Assembly: GCF_001625215.2 (NCBI RefSeq) | Contig: NC_030385.2 | Span: forward strand, 9,851,135-9,915,134 | DNA from: Daucus carota subsp. sativus | Taxonomy: Eukaryota; Streptophyta; Magnoliopsida; Apiales; Apiaceae | DNA length: 64,000 bases | Direction: 5' to 3' | In this document: piece by piece, positions 10,857-19,788 of the stretch | How the letters are laid out: each line of letters opens with the position of its first letter | How positions within the stretch are numbered: position 1 is the first letter of the stretch | The notes under the pieces: model-generated | The model's input: the letters and a program-made list of their open reading frames with translations, nothing else | The model's database searches: none | What the model was told of the DNA's origin: nothing | Translations under genes and position numbers: made by a program

Positions 10857-11052
10857 GGGTCCTGTTCCCTGACAACTGATTGTCAGGGAACAGTTACACA
10901 ACAACCTGTTTCTAAGCCGTTGGATCGACGATCCAACGGCTGGGGTAAAAGATTCGGTTTTTAAGTGTCCGCGGTAAATAACCGCGGATACTCTGTCATT
11001 CCGCGTTTTGTTATGCGGACACATGGGGTATCCGCGGTTATTTACCGCGGAC
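10857..11052 (+). repeat. left TIR of the Pack-MULE, a chain of palindromes
   Basis: About 196 bp matching 11480-11696 inverted. It contains successive palindromes: GTTCCCTGACAAC with its complement (10864-10891), GCCGTTGGATC with its complement (about 10916-10940), and two GTCCGCGGT...ACCGCGGAC arms (about 10968-10988 and 11030-11052). Confidence 0.85.
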
Positions 11053-11154
11053 AATCCAGAATGAACCACGCAAACTTTAAACACACATTCACAAGCATAA
11101 AACCCTAATTTTCATGTTCTCCTCCCTCTCAAACAAATAAAAATCACTCAATAC

Positions 11155-11343
11155 CTCTCCAGATTGACTAAAGCAGCTCCACAGATAATTCTCATCCATA
11201 AAATACTGCAGATCTCCGATCCACAGCGTCCGAATTTCATCCATAAAAATACTGCAGATCTGGGGAGAGAGACATACCCTTGGAGCAGGAGGAGGTGGCT
11301 GTTGTTGGGGAAATCTGTTCTGCTCAGACCCATTCCCCTTCAA
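11155..11343 (-). pseudogene. captured exon-1 fragment of an RBP45/RBP47-type RNA-binding protein gene
   Basis: The minus-strand frame encodes a proline/glutamine-rich stretch (FPQQQPPPPAP) then TLWIGDLQYFMDENYLWSCF, the RNP2 start of the first RRM of plant RBP45/47 proteins. It ends at SQSGE exactly where a 5' splice site GTATTG begins (11154), so exon 1 plus the start of intron 1 appears to have been captured. The frame has no ATG: the position before KGNG is TTG, preceded immediately by a stop. A 30-bp partial duplication around CTGCAGTATTTT disturbs the region before the RRM. Not expected to make a functional protein. Confidence 0.8.
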
Positions 11344-11479
11344 CTAACTGCCTTCAGTTCAACCCGATCCGACCCTAAATTGGTTGAGGTGGGAGAGATA
11401 AGTGAAACTGGAGAGATAAGTGAAACTGGTTTGGGTGGGTGGGTTGGAAAGCCTGCGTTAATTTGTGTCGCAATCGTAA

Positions 11480-11696
11480 AAATACTACGGATTTTTTTGT
11501 GTCCGTGGAAAAAAAGCGCGGATACCCCATGTGTCCGCGTAACAAAACACGGAAAGACAGTGTGTCCGCGGTTATTTACCGCGGACACTTAAAAATCCTA
11601 TCTTTTGTCTCAGCCGTTGGATCGTCGATCCAACGGCTTAGAAACAGGTTGTTGTGTAACTGTTCCCTGACAATCAGTTGTCAGGGAACAGGACCC
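11480..11696 (-). repeat. right TIR of the Pack-MULE
   Basis: Inverted counterpart of 10857-11052 with the same palindromes. Differences are concentrated in the inner 60 bp. Confidence 0.85.
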
Positions 11697-11705
11697 ATCA
11701 TCTGG

Positions 11706-12913
11706 TGGTCATATAAGCAAATAATATGCTGTAGTTTTGCTGTTTTATTCCTTTTTTCTTTAGCTTGGTGGGAGTGAAATCAACGCAGGGGACTGAACCG
11801 GTGATCGAATTATAATTTTTAAACTTCAAAACAAATAATTTATTAACTCAGGGATGGTAATAGTTGGTAATGGTATGGTTCAAATTTGATAAAAATCAGA
11901 ACAAATCATTTTTCTTTGTCAAAATCCAAACTGAACAGGATTGGTACTTAGTCCAGGGACCAAACCTAAATCACTGGTTTTTTGTTTATCAAAATCACAA
12001 AATTATATACAAAAATACTTTTAAAAATTTACAAGTCAATTTGCTTTAAAATTTAACATATTTGCAACTTGTTGCAATTATACTAAAGTTCATATTCAGT
12101 AGCCTCATTCAGATTGATTTAGTCCGGTATCCATCGGTTCAGATTGATATAGAAATAGGAAGCCTAATTATCGGATATAAAAACTTATAATCGAGGAAAT
12201 ACTGTTTTAGAGGTGATAAACCAATTAATCAACTTTATTATGTATCTATTTTTCTCTTTGCCAATTCTAATTTAACTGGAAAAGTGGATTGTCAATGCAA
12301 GGGATGAGGTGTGAAATTTTTATTACTTGACGCTCATTGTATTATCAATTATCTTATAGAATGGGCGCTAAATTGTTGCCACTTATAGTTTGCGGGAACC
12401 TCTTGTCATGAAATAATTTATATTCAGCAAGCTGTTGGTTTTCTGGAATGTTTAAATGTGAAGTGTTCTTAAAATTTAATTTTCTTGTATTGTTGGCATG
12501 TTTCAATTTGGTTAGGTGATCCTCCAAAAGAGAAGAAATCGCTTCAAGGAATAAGGCAAGATCTTTGTCCAGTATGGCCTTCTGTGTTAACTACAATCTA
12601 GATCATCATGATCAACTCCCTCGTGCATACTTTTAAAATTTCTAGTGAGTATTCTTTTGAGAGTAAGATTACTAATTTTCAATTATCTTGTTTGGGATTC
12701 TGATTGACCGTTTCTTGCAGACGCAGTATCCCATTTTATAGTACTATCAGTTTGGATTTCTGTATCATGTGGTTGGGTTTTGACCTGTCGGGATCAGATA
12801 TAAATATGCAACTACAAATTTTAAACATTACTGAAAACAACAAGAATTTATTAGGGTTGTTTGGGTAAATTTAAGAAAAGTGTTATAATAGATTAGAAAT
12901 CAAAAATAAATTA
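11706..12913. other. intergenic, one unassigned exon-like stretch
   Basis: AT-rich and without a recognisable gene. At 12516-12601 (+) an acceptor-like TTGGTTAG is followed by 28 open codons starting GDPPKEKKSLQGIRQ and a stop. I cannot assign it to a family, and it may be a terminal-exon remnant. Confidence 0.35.
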
Positions 12914-13127
12914 CTTCTTCTGTCTTTGGGCACACAATTTAAGGTTCATTGACCGCATAGCAACATGACTTATTTTTAAAATTTTATTTTTGCTAATAAA
13001 AATTAAAATATGAAATTTTTATTTACAAAAGAAAAAATAAAAAAATAAATTTCGAAAGTAGACAGTCAATGCACTTAAAGTTACGTGCCCAAAGTCAACT
13101 AGCTCATCTAATTTGGGATGGAGGTAG
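12914..13127. mobile_element. Stowaway-like MITE
   Basis: Right end (inverted) CTACCTCCATCCCAAATTAG and shorter left end CTTCTTCTGTC converge on the inner inverted repeat CTTTGGGCAC...GTGCCCAAAG. Flanked by TA (12912-12913, 13128-13129). The left TIR has lost about 15 bp. Confidence 0.6.
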
Positions 13128-13349
13128 TAAGATTATAAATGATCAAAGTGTTTGAGAAATAAGCAGAAGTCCTGAAACAAAAATTAGCATTCTCAATTTT
13201 GTATAAGTACTTTTGACTTTTACACAAACATGTCAAAGAAAATGGAAGCAGAATTTTTAGTAGAAAACGACATAAGTGGCGGTGCCCAAAAATGCGCATT
13301 ATAAATTTGATACAAGTTAAACTAATTTTAATTACTCCAACACAGGTCC

Positions 13350-13574
13350 ATCTTGGAGAAATAATTTTGTTTAATAAAATTTGTTCACTTCAACATTCAA
13401 TTTAAGTTTATATTTCTAAAATCAACTCTCCTTCACATTTGTTTAATTTATATTTTCAATATCAATTATATTTCACATATTATGACTTAATACAACTTTT
13501 TTTATTATCAAAATTCATATTTATTAAATTATGTGATTTTTTCAAAATGGACATGTAATTTGAAACGGAAGAAG
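13350..13574. mobile_element. Stowaway-like MITE, left end degraded
   Basis: Same family and orientation as 7996-8256: the interior GTTTATATTTCTAAAATCAA and the right end GGACATGTAATTTGAAACGG then AAGAAG plus TA are conserved. The left terminus is eroded, so the start is approximate. Confidence 0.6.
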
Positions 13575-13576
13575 TA

Positions 13577-14534
13577 TTTTTTTAGAGAAAAACACAGTAC
13601 AAATCGATTTTAAAATTTATTGAGATGTTTATTTGAATACATTTACATAACTATCACTAAAATCAACTTCAACCATGAAAAAACTTTACCTAAAAAGTGA
13701 GTTGCATATATAAAAATAAAAAATATATATAATTTCTTAAAAATATCACACTCGAACCATATTATTGCCTTGTCTATAATTATAAAAGTGAGTTGACATA
13801 TAAAAATAAAAAATATACATAATTTTAAATATCACACTCGAATCATATTATTCCCTTGTCTATAATCTATAATTATAGTTAGAGATGTGCATTCACCTAG
13901 GCCGCTCGATCTGGATCCGATGCTCACCCGGTTCGGTCATACGTAAAACATATTGAAATAAATGAGTGTACACAGAGTGCACCAACCTCATAACTGAGGT
14001 CCACACTTTGCAATTTAGTCCCATAATAAATTTGGATTTGCAAGTTCTGCAATATGTTTTACCCGCCAAAGTACTGAGCTTTCTTTAATTCTTTGCGTGT
14101 ATTAATGTAGCAATAATTGTCATAACTCATGTGTCCAATCTGACACCATGATCCAAATAATTTAGATACGCCACGCCTTCTCGATGGGCATGGTAGTCTC
14201 ATTCAATCCTGACAACTATGTACTACTGATTTTAAAGAATTTTCAATGTTACTGCACATATATTGTGGACAATTTGATCAAAGATGATAGTATTAATTTT
14301 TCTCATTGAATACCAGACTATCAGGTTACTGTTTAAAATCTGCGAAACGTTAATGAAATTAGCAACAGGTTGCAAGAATTTTTATTTTAAGTTGCTGAAA
14401 TGAGAAATCTGAAGAAATGACATGCATATAATTCATGATTTGTAAATAACTATAGGTAATCAAACCATTCATATATCACAAGTAATTGCATTTGAATAGA
14501 GCACAGAGCCACAGTCTGTTCTTGAACGCGATTA
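13577..14534. other. intergenic
   Basis: No gene seen. About 13690-13760 and 13780-13880 hold an imperfect tandem duplication (GAGTTG(C)ACATATAAAAATAAAA ... ACACTCGAA(C/T)CATATTATT). The remainder is unique AT-rich DNA downstream of UGT copy 2. Confidence 0.45.
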
Positions 14535-15917
14535 TCATGATCTTGTAATGTGGTCGATGAATGATTCCAATTCCACGCGACTAGCTCCGCCCTCTGCCAC
14601 AGATTTTTTGATTTCATTTCTCAACTCCGTTGCTCTCTTCCTCATTTCATCTCCTTCATTGGATGCTATCAACTTCCTCACTGCAGTTTCAATTTGCAAG
14701 GACTCAACCAGATCATTCCTTGGAGTCCATTCCTTAACGACTATGCCTAGTTTGAGTACATTTGTTATTAGCACGGCGTTTCTAGGCTGGTCAGAATGCA
14801 TTGGCCATGTAGCCATAGGCACTCCCATTGTCAGGCTTTCCAAGCATGAATTCCATCCGCAGTGACTCATAAATCCCCCTGTGGAGGTGTGCGCTAGAAT
14901 CTCCAACTGTGGCGCCCAACCTCTCACAATCGTCCCTTGTCCAGCCTCAAATATTCTGTCTTCGTACCCCATTGGCAATTCATATCTTCTGACATCTTCA
15001 GTAAATATATCTCCTTTATCCGCGTCCCTCAATACCCAAATGAAATTTTGGCCACTGTTTTCTAGGCCAAGAGCAATGGCATGGATTTGTTCATCAGTTA
15101 GGGAAGTGGTTGTCCCAAAAGAAACATATATCACTGAATTTAAAGCTTGATTGTCTAGCCACTGTAAGCATTTGTGTCGTAGCTGGTCTTGTTTCTGGAA
15201 AATATCTACAGGGTTGAAGGGTCCAATGGCCCAATGTTTCTTGTCAGCCTGGAATTTCTGGAGCATATCAAAGTAATGACCTTCGATTGCTATGGAAGTA
15301 TTGTAAAGTTCACCTGAGCTTTTGGTTAGGTGAATTGCTTGGTTTCTCCCAAAAGCCAACATCTCTGGAGTTACACAGCCGTCAATAGAGGGAAGTTGTT
15401 GAAGTATATTGCTGTCAGCTACAATAGGCCTGCCTGCTAAATCCCAGTAGTAGGAAAAAAGAAAAAATGAAGAAGTACTCTGAAAAGTATACGACTCAGC
15501 GTTAGGTAGGGAAGCAAAATCTTGAACCACTGAGGCCATTTGATAGTCGTGAATGATGATAATTCTTCGGGAAGTGGCAGAAAGGGAAGTAAGCAATTGG
15601 CAAACAGGGTCGCGAAGGTGAATGGAGGCTTCGAATGCTGGCTGAAGTTGGGAAGGGAATTTGGTTGGAGCATTGGGATTGGGGTCTGGACACTGAAAAT
15701 ATGGGATTGGAAATTCATGAAAGTGGATATTGTGGTAGGCAAGGAGGTCCCATCCCTGGTGACGGGTCCTGGCTTGGCGAATATGAGTTGTGGTGCTAAC
15801 ATAGTGGACCGGGATGTTGTAGGAGGAGATGAGGCGGGAGAGATGGAGGAGTTGACCCAAGTGGCCCTGTGCTAGAAATGGAACCATCACCACTGCTACT
15901 TGGTTATCTTCTGCCAT
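14535..15917 (-). CDS. UDP-glycosyltransferase, zeatin O-glucosyltransferase-like (UGT copy 2)
   Basis: Intronless 460-aa UGT, tandem paralogue of copies 1 and 3. Catalytic His19 (QGH), Asp124 (IIHDYQ) and the PSPG box W334-Q377 with HCGWNS are intact. The acceptor-binding N-terminal half (about 65-210) differs most from its paralogues, where acceptor specificity would diverge. The start MAEDNQ is the first Met of the frame and aligns with copy 3. Copies 2 and 3 are separated by under 900 bp and share orientation, so the last duplication probably involved this pair. Length fits the family norm of about 455-470 aa. Confidence 0.92.
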   Translation of the reverse strand: MAEDNQVAVVMVPFLAQGHLGQLLHLSRLISSYNIPVHYVSTTTHIRQARTRHQGWDLLAYHNIHFHEFPIPYFQCPDPNPNAPTKFPSQLQPAFEASIHLRDPVCQLLTSLSATSRRIIIIHDYQMASVVQDFASLPNAESYTFQSTSSFFLFSYYWDLAGRPIVADSNILQQLPSIDGCVTPEMLAFGRNQAIHLTKSSGELYNTSIAIEGHYFDMLQKFQADKKHWAIGPFNPVDIFQKQDQLRHKCLQWLDNQALNSVIYVSFGTTTSLTDEQIHAIALGLENSGQNFIWVLRDADKGDIFTEDVRRYELPMGYEDRIFEAGQGTIVRGWAPQLEILAHTSTGGFMSHCGWNSCLESLTMGVPMATWPMHSDQPRNAVLITNVLKLGIVVKEWTPRNDLVESLQIETAVRKLIASNEGDEMRKRATELRNEIKKSVAEGGASRVELESFIDHITRS

Positions 15918-16793
15918 TCTAGCTAGCTCAAGTATTGACTCAAGTTGCTGCTAAGTAAATAGCATCGCTGAGCTTACTTACAAAGGAACAGAGAGTAAAT
16001 AGTCCTGTTAAAATATTATAATATAAGAGATCGTGAAATCTAGAAGTTCTTTTTTCCAGTAGTGCTAGGTACCCCGAATTTTTTTCCTAATGACATGATT
16101 TTGATTTGTGGGCGCATGTGTACAGGCACGAGTCACACGCGTCTGTGTCAGCATTTGTAAAAAATTTGGATAACTTTTGAGGCTGCTGCATTTTCTGTAA
16201 ACTATAACAGAACTCACCTTAATACACCAATTTCTCAATTTCTGTCAATTTCTGAATTAAGTATTTCTCAATTTCTGTCACATATATAGCATAAGACACG
16301 TAATTAGATTTCAATGATTTTAGTCCAAATTGGCGATCTAGAATACTTAATTTGATAGTAATTGTTTTGTTTGGTTGAATTGGATTTAAAAGAGTAAACA
16401 TTAATAATCTAGTTGATGTTAATCGAGATATCAAATGTAGTGGTTCTTGTCATATGTCCAATCTTGCACCATGGTCCAAGTGCAATAGTTATGCACGCCT
16501 TCTTGACATGGACGTGGTAGACTTTGTGATCATCTTCCTGATCTATTCTATATTGTTCCACAATAAATGTGAATTAAAAATTACAAATGTTCTTAGATTT
16601 CCATGTGTTTGATTTTCCTGTTCTTCTTCCAGGGCTGGAGAATCAGTGTGAAACTCTTGGCCAGTTAGTTGCGCCCAACATGTGATGAACTGGAAACATA
16701 TATTGCATTTCTCTTATAGTCTGGAAACAACTAAAACATTATTATACCACACTAATTGCATTACATTAGATAACACATGGTTTGATAATACTG
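15918..16793. other. spacer between UGT copies 2 and 3
   Basis: Presumed promoter of copy 2 plus the 3' flank of copy 3. An AT-rich TATA-like stretch lies at about 16010-16025. A small tandem repeat of CAATTTCTGTCA words lies at 16230-16280. No ORF worth calling. Confidence 0.45.
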
Positions 16794-18176
16794 TTATTCT
16801 CTTGTGATGTGATCGACAAACGAATCCATTTCAAGGCGACTGTCTCCGCCTTCTGTCACAGATTTCTTTATGTCATTTCTATACTCTGCAGCTCTTTTCC
16901 TCATTTCATCTCCTTCTTTGGATGCTATCAATTTTTTCACTGCCTTTTCGATTTGTAAGGATCCCACCAAGTCATTTTCTGGAGTCCAGTCCTTGACGAC
17001 AACGCCTAGTTTTAGTGCCTTTGTTATTAACTCAGAATTTCTAGGCTGGTCAGAATGCATTGGCCATGTAGCCATAGGCACTCCCATTGTCAGGCTTTCT
17101 AAGCATGAATTCCATCCGCAGTGACTCATAAATCCTCCTGTGGACGTGTGCGCTAAAATCTCCAACTGGGGCGCCCAACCCCTCACTATCATCCCTTGTC
17201 TGGCTTCTAATATTCTGTCTTCATACCCTGTTGGTAATTCAGCTTTTCTGACATCTCCAGTAAATATATCTCCTTTATCCGCGTCTCTCAATACCCAAAT
17301 GAATCTTTGGCCACTGTTTTCTAGGCCAACAGCGATAGCATGGATTTGTTCATCAGTGAGACAAGTTGTTGTTCCAAAAGAAACATAAATCACAGAATTA
17401 GAAACTTGATTATCTAGCCATTCTAAGCATTTGTGTCGTTTCTGGTCTGGTTCTTTGCAAATGTCTACAGGATTGAATGGTCCAATGGCCCAATGTTTCT
17501 TGCCAACCTGCATTTTCTCAAACAAATCAAGGTAATAACCTTCAATTGCTCTGGATGTATTGTAAATTTCACCAGAGCTTTTTTGGACATAAATTTCTTG
17601 TTTTTCACCGAAAGCCAACAACTCTGGAGTCAGAGAACCTTCGGTAGAAATAAGTTGCTGAAGTATCTGATCATCAGCAGCAATAGGCCTGCCGGCATAA
17701 TCCCAGTAGTAGGTAAAAGTAAAAAAAGCAGAACAAGTCTGGAAAGTATAACTCTCCGCATTAGGTATGGATACAAAATCTTGAACTACTGAGGCCATTA
17801 AATAGTCATGAATAATAACGATTCTTCGACTAGTGGCAGAAAGGGTAGTAAGGAGTTTGCAAACAGGACCCCTGAGGTGAATAGAGGCTTCGAAAGCTGG
17901 CTGAAGTTGAGAAGGAAATTTGCTTGGAGCATTGGGATTAGGATCTGGACAATCATAATCCGGGATTGGGTATTCATGAATATGGATATTATCATAGGCC
18001 AGGAGGTCCCATCCCTGGTGACGGCTTCTGGCTTGGCGGATGTGAGTCGTGGTGCTGACATAGTGGACCGGGATGTTATAAGTGGAGATGAGACGGGAGA
18101 GATGGAGGAGCTGACCCAGGTGGCCTTGTGCTAGAAACGGCACCATCACTACTGTTATTTGCGTATCCTTTGCCAT
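16794..18176 (-). CDS. UDP-glycosyltransferase, zeatin O-glucosyltransferase-like (UGT copy 3)
   Basis: Intronless 460-aa UGT, co-linear with copy 2 throughout: FLAQGHLGQLLHLSRLI at 14-30, His19, Asp124, and PSPG box W334-Q377 with HCGWNS and HSDQ. No disruption. The start MAKDTQ is supported by its alignment with copy 2 and by a TATA-like box 55 bp upstream. A Ty3/gypsy element has inserted about 1.2 kb upstream of this start, which could alter its regulation. Confidence 0.92.
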   Translation of the reverse strand: MAKDTQITVVMVPFLAQGHLGQLLHLSRLISTYNIPVHYVSTTTHIRQARSRHQGWDLLAYDNIHIHEYPIPDYDCPDPNPNAPSKFPSQLQPAFEASIHLRGPVCKLLTTLSATSRRIVIIHDYLMASVVQDFVSIPNAESYTFQTCSAFFTFTYYWDYAGRPIAADDQILQQLISTEGSLTPELLAFGEKQEIYVQKSSGEIYNTSRAIEGYYLDLFEKMQVGKKHWAIGPFNPVDICKEPDQKRHKCLEWLDNQVSNSVIYVSFGTTTCLTDEQIHAIAVGLENSGQRFIWVLRDADKGDIFTGDVRKAELPTGYEDRILEARQGMIVRGWAPQLEILAHTSTGGFMSHCGWNSCLESLTMGVPMATWPMHSDQPRNSELITKALKLGVVVKDWTPENDLVGSLQIEKAVKKLIASKEGDEMRKRAAEYRNDIKKSVTEGGDSRLEMDSFVDHITRE

Positions 18177-18230
18177 TGCAGTACAAAAGCCTCTCTATTG
18201 CCTTGTTGCTTCTATGCTAGCTTTGAAGAG

Positions 18231-18240
18231 TTTATATATC
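18231..18240 (-). promoter_or_regulatory. candidate TATA box of UGT copy 3
   Basis: The minus strand reads GATATATAAA, 55-65 bp upstream of the ATG at 18176. Only position and sequence support it. Confidence 0.45.
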
Positions 18241-19357
18241 AGAGGTCCCCGTGTTGCATTGTCGTCTAATGAATAGATATCATTGTAAATATTGGTATTG
18301 CGCCAAGAAGATGGTTCACTTAATTTATATTGGTGGATGAAAACCGTCCTGGAGATGCTGTTTTTAAAACGTTGACAGGGATGCATACTGAGAGCACAAG
18401 TTTAAAAAGTTTATGTACTTCCAAATTTTCTTGATTGCAATGTTCAGCTTGATTTCCAGACCAATAACATTCCTTTCATGACTCCTTAGTTTAGTTATAA
18501 ATTTGTTATTGTTAATGATGTTCCATTCACTAAACTAACATTAGTTCTGGATCAGACGCATCAGCCAAAAGTAGTCTTTATCGCATAAAACAATAGCCGA
18601 ATGAAGCACAAGGAAGAATAGAATTTTAATGTGCCTGATTTACATAGGCAATATTCCCTGGAAAGACACCAGGCCAGTTACGTTGGTACAAGAGCGTGCA
18701 TCCAGAAAACCTAGCAACATTAGTGTCCACTGTCTACCATCTACAGAAACTGAATACCATAACTATAACTAGACCAGGCAATATAGTACACGACATGTTT
18801 CTAAACAGGTTTAAGATTAAGTACATGAATCCTTAACACGTCAGATGTGAGTTTCATCAAGTACACGAAACACAAAAGTACTACAAGTAATGTAATATTC
18901 TCAGTTCTTCTACAGAGGCTATAAGCCGATAGCTTTACTAGTCCTGGACATGGGAACCACCCTACCCACTAATAAAAATAACAATGATTTTTGGATAACT
19001 TATGGTTTAAGGTAATTTTTGTATTAATAAATATTAAAAAAAATTAGCAATTCAAAAAATTACCTCAAACTAATTTTTAACTTTAAGTTAGTTTCTGACT
19101 TCTTTCGGACTTTAAACCGACTTCTGACCTATTACATAAACAAAACTTTTTCAGTTTAAAATCGAAAATAGCTTAAAGCCTGAGTTTTAAGTCGAGGAAA
19201 ACAACCTCTATGTTATAGTCAGTGTGATATTAACAACTTCAAGTTTATTGGAGATATATGTCTAGAAACTAGTGATTAATCTGGGCAAACGTTGGTGGCT
19301 TTATTACGTGACATATCACACCAGAGAGTTATTTTGTATGTTGCGCACATTGGTACC
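18241..19357. other. intergenic upstream of UGT copy 3
   Basis: About 1.1 kb with no gene or element ends that I can define. Distal promoter region of UGT copy 3 up to the retrotransposon target site. Confidence 0.45.
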
Positions 19358-19738
19358 TGTTGGGTTATAAGCCTTTCGGCCCAATCCATTACGGCCCAAA
19401 GCAGGTCCAGCCCACCGTTTGAACTTAAACGTTACTATGGCAACGGTCGAGGCGAGAGAATCCCGCCTCCTTTACTCATCATAACTTCCCTCCCGCATCG
19501 GGCGGGAACGTTACATAGCAGGGCTCCTCCTCCTCCTATAAAAAGTGGGTAAATCAGTGGTAAAAGACATTCACAACTTTATACATTCTTACATACTCGC
19601 TTGCAGTTCTCTAAACCCTTCCTAGAGCCACTAACTTATTCTCACACCGGAGGTGAATCGGGGGGACAAACCCTCGCATTCTTCTCTGTTTCAGGTCATA
19701 CTTCGGCTTTGGTATCCGGCAGAACTTTGGCTCTAACA
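19358..19738 (+). repeat. 5' LTR
   Basis: 381 bp, TG...CA. A TATA-like CCTATAAAAAGTGGG at about 19536-19550 is the presumed retroelement promoter. Confidence 0.95.
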
Positions 19739-19739
19739 T

Positions 19740-19757
19740 TGGCGCCGTCTGTGGGAA
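19740..19757 (+). other. candidate primer binding site
   Basis: TGGCGCCGTCTGTGGGAA starts 1 bp after the 5' LTR, where the minus-strand primer site should be. The first 9 bases match the 3' end complement of plant tRNA-Asp, but the remainder does not obviously do so. The primer tRNA is therefore unsettled. Confidence 0.6.
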
Positions 19758-19788
19758 CTGCAAGTAGAATTTCTCATAAATCAACACC

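Larger units (their letters stand above)
10857..11696. mobile_element. Pack-MULE-like Mutator element with captured RBP45/47 exon
   Basis: 840-bp element bounded by a perfect 9-bp duplication ATCATCTGG (10848-10856 and 11697-11705), the Mutator signature. Both ends begin GGGTCCTGTTCCCTGACAAC, and the inverted repeats extend about 190-200 bp with few differences. The core (about 11070-11470) is unrelated to the TIRs and contains, on the minus strand, the start of an RNA-binding protein gene with a 5' splice site. No transposase, so non-autonomous. The well-matched ends and exact duplication suggest a fairly recent insertion. Confidence 0.9.

Noticed and set aside
10839-11777. ORFs containing the TIRs of the Pack-MULE on both strands
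   Set aside because: They occur symmetrically in both inverted repeats and carry no family signal.
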